From the NCBI GenBank assembly GCA_947584125.1, contig CANPWI010000039.1:1-11408 (forward strand): a stretch of DNA of 11,408 nt, read 5' to 3'. Position 1 is the stretch's first letter. Every line of letters starts with the position of its first letter. Both the position numbers and the translations under genes were made by a program. Source of the stretch: an uncultured Clostridia bacterium. GTDB lineage: Bacteria > Bacillota > Clostridia > TANB77 > CAG-508. This document shows, one piece after another, positions 6,552-11,408 of this stretch. The notes beneath the pieces were generated by a model. It saw only the letters and a program-made list of their open reading frames with translations, searched no databases and was not told the origin of the DNA.

Positions 6552-7016
6552 TTGAAACCTATTAATACAACTCAAGAATATCAAAATTATGTAGATAAAA
6601 AATCTCCCAATTCCCCTATTTTAAAAAATTGCTTTAATGCATTTTGGGTTGGTGGATTAATTTGTTCTATAGGTCAAATTATATTAAATATTTGTAAATC
6701 AAGAGGAATGGATACACAGATGAGTGGTACTGTTGTTTCTATTATTTTAATAGGAATAAGTGCTTTTTTAACTGGTTTAAATTTATTTAATAAAATAGGT
6801 AAATTTGCTGGTGCAGGTTCTTTAATTCCAATTACAGGTTTTGCAAATTCTATTGTATCTCCTGCTATGGAATATAAATCTGAAGGATATGTAATGGGTG
6901 TTGGTAGTAAAATGTTTACCGTTGCAGGTCCTGTACTTGTATTTGGTATATCTGCATCTATAATTGTTGGCCTTATTTTTATGATATTTAATACTCAAAA
7001 TATAACATTTGTATAA
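6552..7016 (+). CDS. spoVAC: Stage V sporulation protein SpoVAC
   Basis: 154 residues starting at TTG 6552, set by AAAGGAGGG at 6537-6545. It is a hydrophobic multi-span protein with the SpoVA signature stretches FWVGGLICSIGQIILN (about 31-46) and FAGAGSLIPITGFANSI. SpoVAC is a forespore inner-membrane channel component for the spore solute dipicolinic acid (DPA); in Bacillus it also behaves as a mechanosensitive channel during germination. The length matches the family. It is followed 15 nt later by spoVAD. Only spoVAC, D and E are present here, without spoVAA, AB or AF, as is usual in clostridia. The TTG start, shared with spoVAD, may tune translation. Confidence 0.93.
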   Translation: MKPINTTQEYQNYVDKKSPNSPILKNCFNAFWVGGLICSIGQIILNICKSRGMDTQMSGTVVSIILIGISAFLTGLNLFNKIGKFAGAGSLIPITGFANSIVSPAMEYKSEGYVMGVGSKMFTVAGPVLVFGISASIIVGLIFMIFNTQNITFV

Positions 7017-7031
7017 AAGGAGGTATTTATT

Positions 7032-8036
7032 TTGAATAAAATTGGAAAACAAACTATAAAACTAGATATGGCACCTAGCATTTTAGAAACCGCTTCAATT
7101 GTTGGTCCAAAAGAAGCACAAGGCCCACTTGCAAAATATTTTGATAAATGTTTAGATGATGAATTTTGGGGAGAATCTACTTGGGAAAAGGCAGAAAGCA
7201 AAATAATAAAAGAAACTGTAAATACTGTAATTAATAAATCTGGAATTCCATCAAATAAAATTGATTATTGTTTTGCAGGAGATTTACTAAATCAGTGTAT
7301 TTCTTCAAGTTTTGGTCTTCGTGAACTAGGTGTTCCATTCTTTGGTATATTTGGAGCGTGTTCTACTTATGTAGAAGGTATGGCTCTTGCTTCAATTTTA
7401 CTATCAAGTGGTGCTGGTGAATATGCTTTATATGCTGCTTCTAGTCATTTTTGTAGTGCTGAAAAGCAATTTAGATTTCCTCTTGAACTTGGAAACCAAA
7501 GACCACCAACATCTCAGTGGACCGTAACAGGTTCTGGTGCTGGAATTCTTGCTAAAAATGGTTCTGGACCTTATGTTACTTATATTACTCCTGGAAAAGT
7601 TGTAGATATGGGAATAAAAGATGCAAATAACATGGGAGCTGCAATGGCACCTGCTGCACTTGATACCCTTATTACACATTTCACAGATACTGGTAGAAAC
7701 CCTAGTTACTATGATGCAATATTTACAGGTGACCTTGGTTATGTTGGAAAAGAAATTTTAATAGAACTTGCACAAACTAAAGGATATAATATTAAATCTA
7801 ATTATAATGATTGTGGTGTTCTAATATTTGATAAAGAAAATCAAGATACACATTCAGGTGGCAGTGGTTGTGCTTGTTGTGGAAGTGTATTTTCTGGATA
7901 TATTTTTAATCAAATGAAAACAAAAAAATATAAAAAGGTACTTTTAATTGCTACAGGAGCTTTAACTAATTCTACTACTGTGCAACAAGGAGAAAGTATA
8001 CCTGGAATTGCACACGCTGTTTCAATAGAAATTTAA
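7032..8036 (+). CDS. spoVAD: Stage V sporulation protein SpoVAD (DPA-binding, thiolase-like fold)
   Basis: 334 residues starting at TTG 7032 with AAAGGAGG at 7016-7023. It contains the family's conserved blocks: GDLLNQ (83-88), FFGIFGACST (103-112), HFCSAEKQFRFPLELGNQR (139-157), then SQWTVTGSGAGIL, and near the end HSGGSGCACCGSVFSGY and IPGIAHAVSIE. SpoVAD is a soluble peripheral protein with a thiolase/ketosynthase-like fold and no known enzymatic role. It binds DPA directly and delivers it to the SpoVAC/SpoVAE membrane part for uptake into the forespore. Length is near the Bacillus protein (about 338). It has an unusually Cys-rich patch, GCACCG (279-284). A 55-nt gap with a hairpin separates it from spoVAE. 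Confidence 0.96.
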   Translation: MNKIGKQTIKLDMAPSILETASIVGPKEAQGPLAKYFDKCLDDEFWGESTWEKAESKIIKETVNTVINKSGIPSNKIDYCFAGDLLNQCISSSFGLRELGVPFFGIFGACSTYVEGMALASILLSSGAGEYALYAASSHFCSAEKQFRFPLELGNQRPPTSQWTVTGSGAGILAKNGSGPYVTYITPGKVVDMGIKDANNMGAAMAPAALDTLITHFTDTGRNPSYYDAIFTGDLGYVGKEILIELAQTKGYNIKSNYNDCGVLIFDKENQDTHSGGSGCACCGSVFSGYIFNQMKTKKYKKVLLIATGALTNSTTVQQGESIPGIAHAVSIEI

Positions 8037-8037
8037 C

Positions 8038-8059
8038 GAAAAGTATATGATAACTTTTC
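8038..8059 (+). other. Hairpin between spoVAD and spoVAE
   Basis: GAAAAGT (8038-8044) and ACTTTTC (8053-8059) form a 7-bp perfect stem with an 8-nt loop, starting two bases after the spoVAD stop. No clean U-run follows, so termination is unlikely to be efficient. It could set the ratio of SpoVAD to SpoVAE or protect the mRNA 3' end; this is inference. Confidence 0.4.
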
Positions 8060-8091
8060 TATATTATAAAAATTAGATAGGAGAAATAATT

Positions 8092-8478
8092 ATGGAGTTT
8101 TTACAAAATATGGACTGGATGCAACTTCTTCGCTGTTTTGTTGTTGGAGGACTTATTTGTGTAGTTGGTCAAATATTAATAGATAAAACAAAACTTACAC
8201 CTGCCAGAATTTTGGTTATATTTGTAACAGCTGGTGCAATACTAGGTGGTTTAGGAATATATCAATATTTAGTAGATTTTGCAGGTGCTGGTGCTACAGT
8301 TCCACTTACTGGTTTTGGTTATAATTTAGCTAAAGGTGCAATAGAAGCTGTAAAAGAGTCTGGACTTGTTGGTGCTTTTACTGGCGGTATAAAAGCTGCT
8401 GCTGGTGGTATTGCTGCTGCAGTATTCTTTGGATATATCGCATCTTTAATTGCAAAACCTAAAATGAAAAAACAATAA
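8092..8478 (+). CDS. spoVAE: Stage V sporulation protein SpoVAE (SpoVAEb type)
   Basis: 128 residues from ATG 8092 with AGGAGA at 8079-8084. It is a hydrophobic membrane protein with FVVGGLICVVGQILID (about 16-31), FAGAGATVPLTGFGYNLA (about 63-80) and a Gly/Ala-rich last membrane segment ending in a basic tail (KPKMKKQ). It is close in size to Bacillus SpoVAEb (about 116). The same two signature stretches recur in SpoVAC, so the two are homologous subunits of the forespore DPA transport complex. It is the last gene of the operon, and its stop codon is built into the foot of a terminator hairpin. Confidence 0.93.
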   Translation: MEFLQNMDWMQLLRCFVVGGLICVVGQILIDKTKLTPARILVIFVTAGAILGGLGIYQYLVDFAGAGATVPLTGFGYNLAKGAIEAVKESGLVGAFTGGIKAAAGGIAAAVFFGYIASLIAKPKMKKQ

Positions 8479-8507
8479 AAAAGAGTACAATATTTTGTAC
8501 CCTTTTT
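8478..8507. terminator. Bidirectional terminator between spoVAE and the MBL-fold gene
   Basis: AAAAAG/CTTTTT at the base, one A/C mismatch, then GTACAA (8485-8490) paired with TTGTAC (8495-8500) around a TATT loop. The T-run at 8503-8507 serves the plus strand; the A-run at 8477-8482 serves the convergent minus-strand gene, whose stop lies 32 nt away. Confidence 0.85.
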
Positions 8508-8539
8508 ATATTTTTAATTATTACCATATATTCTATATA

Positions 8540-9187
8540 TTATAGTTCTTTTTTATTCCATATATTCATTATATATTGTTCATCATCTAAATGCATTAAG
8601 AAAATTTTTGTTCCATTTTTTTCTATATTTCGTAGTTGTTCAATTACTTCATCTATTTTTAAGTGAACTCCTCCAAATTTTGATACATCTACATATAATT
8701 CATCTGCATCTTTCAAAGAGCTTTCAAAAGGTTTTAATGTCTTTGTATCTCCTGTATATATAATTTTTTTATTATCAATTTTTAGTTCAAAACCATAAGA
8801 ATCTATTTCTTTTACATGCTCTGTTTTTATGAACTTAATATTTTCAGTTTTTTCTTTAATTTCATAAGCATCCTTAGGTGTGCCTGTTATTTTTAAATAT
8901 TTCTTTATATTTTTGCATTTACTAATTATTGTTACTTTTTTATGAAAAATAAACCATAAATACATTATTAACTGACTTAATGAACCTGCATGATCATTAT
9001 GTAAATGAGTTAATATAACATTTATATTATCATATTTATTTAAATCGAAATTCTTCTTAACTTTTTCAAAAATACTAAAACCGCAATCTATTAATATAAG
9101 TTCTTTATTTTTTTCTAAATATGCTGAATTATTATTTTCTAAAAATCCACTATCTTTTCCTAAAAAAATTAATGTTGAATCTTCCAT
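8540..9187 (-). CDS. Metallo-beta-lactamase-fold hydrolase, substrate unknown
   Basis: 215 residues with the metal-binding signature HLHNDH (61-66: His61, His63, Asp65, His66) and further ligands fitting the fold: His124 in a SYGFEL loop context, Asp147 in YTGDT (144-148) and His199 in MHLDD. GGVH (172-175) contributes another likely active-site His. The order and the EHVKEIDSYGFEL segment recall the RNase Z-like/phosphodiesterase branch more than true beta-lactamases, but at 215 residues it is shorter than RNase Z (about 300) and lacks an obvious exosite arm. No signal peptide is seen, so it is cytoplasmic. GGAGGAG at 9191-9197 supports the start. It stands alone: a hairpin lies just before its RBS and a terminator follows. 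I cannot name its substrate. Confidence 0.88.
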   Translation of the reverse strand: MEDSTLIFLGKDSGFLENNNSAYLEKNKELILIDCGFSIFEKVKKNFDLNKYDNINVILTHLHNDHAGSLSQLIMYLWFIFHKKVTIISKCKNIKKYLKITGTPKDAYEIKEKTENIKFIKTEHVKEIDSYGFELKIDNKKIIYTGDTKTLKPFESSLKDADELYVDVSKFGGVHLKIDEVIEQLRNIEKNGTKIFLMHLDDEQYIMNIWNKKEL

Positions 9188-9205
9188 ATACTCCTCCTTG
9201 ATAAC

Positions 9206-9230
9206 AAAAAAAGAGTAATATACTCTTTTT
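9206..9230 (-). terminator. Terminator-like hairpin upstream of the MBL-fold gene
   Basis: AAAAAGAGTA (9208-9217) is perfectly complementary to TACTCTTTTT (9221-9230) with a 3-nt loop. On the minus strand the stem is followed by a T-run (9206-9212). It lies 71 nt past the PHP gene stop, so it can end the toxin-PHP transcript. It also lies between the best MBL-gene promoter and its RBS and could act as an attenuator. Confidence 0.75.
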
Positions 9231-9248
9231 CTGCATTCAGATATTTTA

Positions 9249-9257
9249 GTATAGCAG
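9249..9257 (-). promoter_or_regulatory. Candidate extended -10 promoter for the MBL-fold gene
   Basis: On the minus strand TGCTATACT provides TATACT at 9249-9254 with TGC immediately upstream (9255-9257), an extended -10 element. The -35 region at 17 nt is poor. Transcription would start near 9242, placing the terminator-like hairpin inside the leader. Confidence 0.45.
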
Positions 9258-9300
9258 CATTTTTATATTGCTTCTTAAAAATAATGAAAAAAAACAAAAT

Positions 9301-10191
9301 TTAGTTATTGTTTTTTTCCCATTCTTTTACAAATTCTTCTGGAATTTGCAAATTACCTTTTCCAACTCCTATATCTATATTGGGTTTATTTTTTCCATGA
9401 TAGTCACTTCCACCACTTTTATAATATCCTCTTTTATTACATAAGTTTATTAGCTTATCAATTTCTTCTTCTGAAAATGTGCTATGCATACATTCTATTC
9501 CATCTATGTTATATTTATTTAAAATATCATCAAGTAATTTATCTTTATCTTTTGCCCATTTATATATGTATATATGAGGTAAAAACGCTAATCCATTTGC
9601 GCTTTTTATTGCACTTATCGCTTCTTCTACGCTTGGATAATCCGCACTTTTATCTATAAACCAAAAATTATTTTCGTCTCCACAATATTTTTTTGAAAAT
9701 GTATCAAATTCCTCCCATAAATCTTCTGGAAGTTTATTTTTATTTTCAATATGATTTTTTATTTCTTTATATATAGTTACACTTGCCCAATCATTTTTAG
9801 GATTCCAATTTATTTTTTCTTTTTCCATCATTGTTAATCCTATTTTATTACATTTTTCATATAAAATATCGAAATATTTTGTTTGAATTTTATCTCTTGT
9901 TTTATCTTTATAATATTCCTTTGTCCATTTTTGCATTTTATCTGTATTTATATTATATCCTAGAACCTCTATTAATTTTTTTCCATAACTACATTTAATT
10001 TCAATACCAGGTATTATTATACCATTATAATATTTCTTTACATCTATACTGTTTAACTCATTATAGCTATTGCAATTATCATGGTCTGTTATAGATATAT
10101 AGGTTAATTTTTTCTCTTCTGCTTTTTTTAATAATTCTATTACTGTGTTTGTTCCATCAGAATATGTTGAATGAATGTGTAAATCTATCAT
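9301..10191 (-). CDS. PHP-domain phosphoesterase, third gene of the toxin operon
   Basis: 296 residues with a full set of PHP metal ligands: HIHSTYSDG (5-13: His5, His7, Asp12), ITDHD (34-38), Glu64 in PGIEIKC, His206 in FLPH, His236 in CMHS and GSDYHG (261-266: Asp263, His265). The pattern matches the TrpH/YciV (RNase AM) group, which removes phosphates from 3',5'-bisphosphate nucleotides or degrades short RNAs from the 5' end. Here the central insert (about 85-190) is larger and differs from that group. Its ATG overlaps the zeta toxin stop by one base (TAATG at 10189-10193), and GGAGAA (10199-10204) lies inside the toxin gene, so the two are translationally coupled. Its role in the operon is unknown; it may act on the toxin's product, on RNA, or independently. 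Confidence 0.88.
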   Translation of the reverse strand: MIDLHIHSTYSDGTNTVIELLKKAEEKKLTYISITDHDNCNSYNELNSIDVKKYYNGIIIPGIEIKCSYGKKLIEVLGYNINTDKMQKWTKEYYKDKTRDKIQTKYFDILYEKCNKIGLTMMEKEKINWNPKNDWASVTIYKEIKNHIENKNKLPEDLWEEFDTFSKKYCGDENNFWFIDKSADYPSVEEAISAIKSANGLAFLPHIYIYKWAKDKDKLLDDILNKYNIDGIECMHSTFSEEEIDKLINLCNKRGYYKSGGSDYHGKNKPNIDIGVGKGNLQIPEEFVKEWEKNNN

Positions 10192-11078
10192 TATAATTCT
10201 TCTCCTTTACTTATATTTTTAAAATATTCAACTTCTTCTTTATACAAATCTTCCCAATCTTTTAAGTTAGATAATCTTTCTGGGTCTTTCTTTTCTAAAA
10301 TTTCTTTAACAATTTGTAATTTTAAATTATAATTATTTACTGCATCTTTTCTGCCTATTTCTCTTGCATAATTTAATTTATTTATAACCTCTTGTTCTCC
10401 ATCTGCACCTTTTTTATTAAATATTTCTTTTGGACTATCTATATCTCTAACAAAAATTGATATTTCATCTATCATTTTTTGTTTATAAAATTCTGATACT
10501 GTATTTGTAACACCTACATAAGATGCATCATGATATGATTTTTCAACCCACCTTGCTGTTGTGTCTGTAATTAATGCAGTTGCATATCTAACAAAAGTTG
10601 AGCCATAACTTTCTAGCTTAGGTGTTGCCATAATATCCATTTTTATTTTATAATCTTTATCTTTAAACCTTTTAGCTAAATCAATAAATCCTTTTGTAGC
10701 TCTTAAAGCTCCTTCATATATAACATTGTAATTTTTATCTATTAATTCGTCTATAATTTTATCTTTTACCTTATTTGTATCACTATGTAAAATTCTATGT
10801 GTTATTTCAGGATAGTTTTTGGAAACATCTTTATAGTATGGATGCATACTCCTTAACTCATCAAAGTCTACAATTATTGCATTATCATTTAATTCTGTTT
10901 TTGCTATTGGCATAATTCTTGATTTTCCAGCTCCTGGTTGTCCACCTATTATAATTAACTTCTTATCATTAGATGGATTTTTTCCAGCTGTAACAGCTAT
11001 ATATGCAATATTTTTATATTCTTCAAACATTTCATCTGTTAGTTTATATGTGTTAATTAAATTATCTAACTCGTTCAT
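10191..11078 (-). CDS. Zeta-family toxin (predicted UDP-GlcNAc kinase)
   Basis: 295 residues. Family landmarks in order: Walker A GGQPGAGKS (45-53), VDFDELR (70-76) with Asp71/Asp73, YEGALR (121-126) with Glu122, Arg163 and Arg176 in STFVRY and TARWVEKSYHD (the R-V-HD block of zeta toxins). Zeta toxins phosphorylate UDP-N-acetylglucosamine at the 3'-hydroxyl, depleting the wall precursor and inhibiting MurA. All key residues are present, so the enzyme looks intact. A long helical, charged C-terminal part (about 225-295) follows the kinase core. GGGGAG at 11085-11090 supports the start. It lies 3 nt after the small putative antitoxin and overlaps the PHP gene by one base. It could act in stabilisation or phage defence rather than as a plasmid module; no mobile element is visible. 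Confidence 0.9.
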   Translation of the reverse strand: MNELDNLINTYKLTDEMFEEYKNIAYIAVTAGKNPSNDKKLIIIGGQPGAGKSRIMPIAKTELNDNAIIVDFDELRSMHPYYKDVSKNYPEITHRILHSDTNKVKDKIIDELIDKNYNVIYEGALRATKGFIDLAKRFKDKDYKIKMDIMATPKLESYGSTFVRYATALITDTTARWVEKSYHDASYVGVTNTVSEFYKQKMIDEISIFVRDIDSPKEIFNKKGADGEQEVINKLNYAREIGRKDAVNNYNLKLQIVKEILEKKDPERLSNLKDWEDLYKEEVEYFKNISKGEEL

Positions 11079-11081
11079 ACT

Positions 11082-11279
11082 TTACTCCCCACAATATTTT
11101 TTTATAGTTTCTAAGTCATTATCATATATTTTATCTCTATCATTTAATAATTGTATTAATTCATGATTTATTTTTTCGTCCCTATTATTTTTATATTCCC
11201 TTATTTTATCAGCTATTAAAGGAGAAATTTTTTCAATAGCTATTTTCATTCCATATTCTTTTAATATTTCATCATTCAT
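11082..11279 (-). CDS. Small helical protein, putative antitoxin of the zeta toxin
   Basis: 65 residues, highly charged and predicted all-helical, with no recognisable DNA-binding motif and no membrane segment. Identification as antitoxin rests on place and size: it is directly upstream of an intact zeta kinase gene with a 3-nt gap, in the order usual for zeta systems, and its stop overlaps the toxin's RBS region. Epsilon antitoxins (about 90 residues, three helices) block the ATP site by inserting a helix; this protein is shorter and I see no sequence match to epsilon or to PezA. The motif LLNDRDKIYDNDLETIKKY is a feature I associate with small ORFs before clostridial zeta genes, from memory only. 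RBS AAAAAGG at 11291-11297, 11 nt from the ATG. Confidence 0.75.
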   Translation of the reverse strand: MNDEILKEYGMKIAIEKISPLIADKIREYKNNRDEKINHELIQLLNDRDKIYDNDLETIKKYCGE

Positions 11280-11305
11280 AATTTTTTTATCCTTTTTAAT
11301 TTTTT

Positions 11306-11348
11306 AAAAAAACATCATTCAAAATTTATATTTTTAAGAATGATGTTT
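11306..11348 (-). terminator. Intrinsic terminator of the right-edge gene, possible operator
   Basis: AAACATCATTC (11310-11320) and GAATGATGTTT (11338-11348) form an 11-bp perfect stem with a 17-nt AT-only loop. On the minus strand a run of seven Ts (11306-11312) ends the structure. It starts 22 nt after the stop of the partial gene. The same inverted repeat brackets the predicted -10 box of the toxin operon. Confidence 0.75.
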
Positions 11349-11351
11349 CAA
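11325..11351 (-). promoter_or_regulatory. Candidate promoter of the antitoxin-zeta-PHP operon
   Basis: On the minus strand TTGAAA (11346-11351), a 15-nt spacer and TATAAA (11325-11330), or a 17-nt spacer and the weaker TAAATT (11323-11328). The -10 lies in the loop of the upstream gene's terminator and the -35 overlaps its outer arm. The spacing or the -10 is imperfect in each reading. Confidence 0.45.
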
Positions 11352-11370
11352 CTTTATTACTAAATTATTT

Positions 11371-11408
11371 TTAAGCTTTTTTTGCAATTTCAGCAATTTG
11401 TGCAAATG
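11371..11408 (-). CDS. C-terminal end of an unidentified protein (partial)
   Basis: The minus-strand frame ending in TAA at 11371-11373 reads FAQIAEIAKKA before the stop and is open to the right edge. It is followed 22 nt later by an intrinsic terminator, as expected after a gene end. Only 11 whole codons are visible, so no function can be given. Confidence 0.5.
   Translation of the reverse strand, partial: FAQIAEIAKKA

Noticed and set aside
6995..7201. Minus-strand frame opposite the start of spoVAD
   Set aside because: Antisense to a strongly conserved gene, with no RBS or promoter.
7428..7679. Minus-strand Cys/Ser/Arg-rich frame inside spoVAD
   Set aside because: Composition is typical of a complementary-strand artefact; spoVAD is unambiguous in the other direction.
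8540..9187. Identification of the MBL-fold protein as RNase Z or a beta-lactamase
   Set aside because: It has the metal motif, but it is too short for RNase Z, lacks a visible exosite, and has no secretion signal as expected for a beta-lactamase.
9191..9300. A riboswitch or T-box in the MBL-gene leader
   Set aside because: The leader would be only about 55 nt and contains a single hairpin with no T-box or aptamer-like conserved sequence.
9301..11348. Plasmid, prophage or transposon carrying the toxin operon
   Set aside because: No integrase, transposase, replication gene, terminal repeat or tRNA attachment site is visible, and base composition looks like the rest of the window.
1..11408. 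CRISPR array, tRNA or rRNA genes
   Set aside because: No regularly spaced repeats of CRISPR size and no cloverleaf or rRNA-like GC-rich segments were seen by eye on either strand.

Overview
This is a very AT-rich window with strong AGGAGG-type ribosome binding sites, short intergenic gaps and frequent TTA/ATA/AAA codons. Together with a spoVA operon (spore dipicolinic acid transport) and clostridial-style type IV pilus genes, it points to an endospore-forming, low-GC member of the Firmicutes/Bacillota, most likely a Clostridia species. I cannot place it more finely from sequence alone.

Layout. (1) Positions 1-4759, minus strand: a type IV pilus (T4P) operon read right to left from a good sigma-A promoter at 4800-4827. 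The order is a fused pilM-pilN gene, pilO, a membrane-anchored protein in the pilP position with an Asn/Thr/Asp-rich tail, a very short prepilin, a prepilin peptidase (pilD), a second prepilin, and a third prepilin that runs off the left edge. No assembly ATPase (pilB/pilT) or platform protein (pilC) is present; they must lie further left or elsewhere. (2) 4872-6179, minus strand: rsmB, the 16S rRNA m5C967 methyltransferase, with its own consensus promoter. (3) 6264-8507, plus strand: a dodecin gene followed by spoVAC, spoVAD and spoVAE. The upstream sequence resembles a forespore (sigma-F/sigma-G) promoter, and the operon ends in a bidirectional terminator. (4) 8540-9187, minus strand: a metallo-beta-lactamase-fold hydrolase of unknown substrate with a hairpin in its leader. 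(5) 9301-11279, minus strand: a three-gene operon of a small putative antitoxin, a zeta-family toxin kinase and a PHP-domain phosphoesterase. Spacing is 3 nt, then a 1-nt stop/start overlap. (6) At the right edge, the last codons of another minus-strand gene and its terminator.

How the genes work together. PilM-N, PilO and the PilP-position protein would form the inner-membrane alignment complex, PilD would process the three prepilins, and the short pilin is the best candidate for an abundant subunit. SpoVAC, SpoVAD and SpoVAE form the machinery that moves dipicolinic acid into the developing spore; the co-directional dodecin is predicted to be made in the same compartment. The zeta toxin should phosphorylate UDP-GlcNAc and so block wall synthesis. 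The adjacent PHP phosphoesterase is an unusual third partner.

Most noteworthy: the dodecin at the head of a forespore spoVA operon; the antitoxin-zeta-PHP tricistron; and a T4P locus whose three visible prepilins all lack Glu at +5, served by a prepilin peptidase with an eroded GxGD motif. There is no intergenic stretch over 300 bases. I found no tRNA, rRNA, CRISPR array or insertion sequence.
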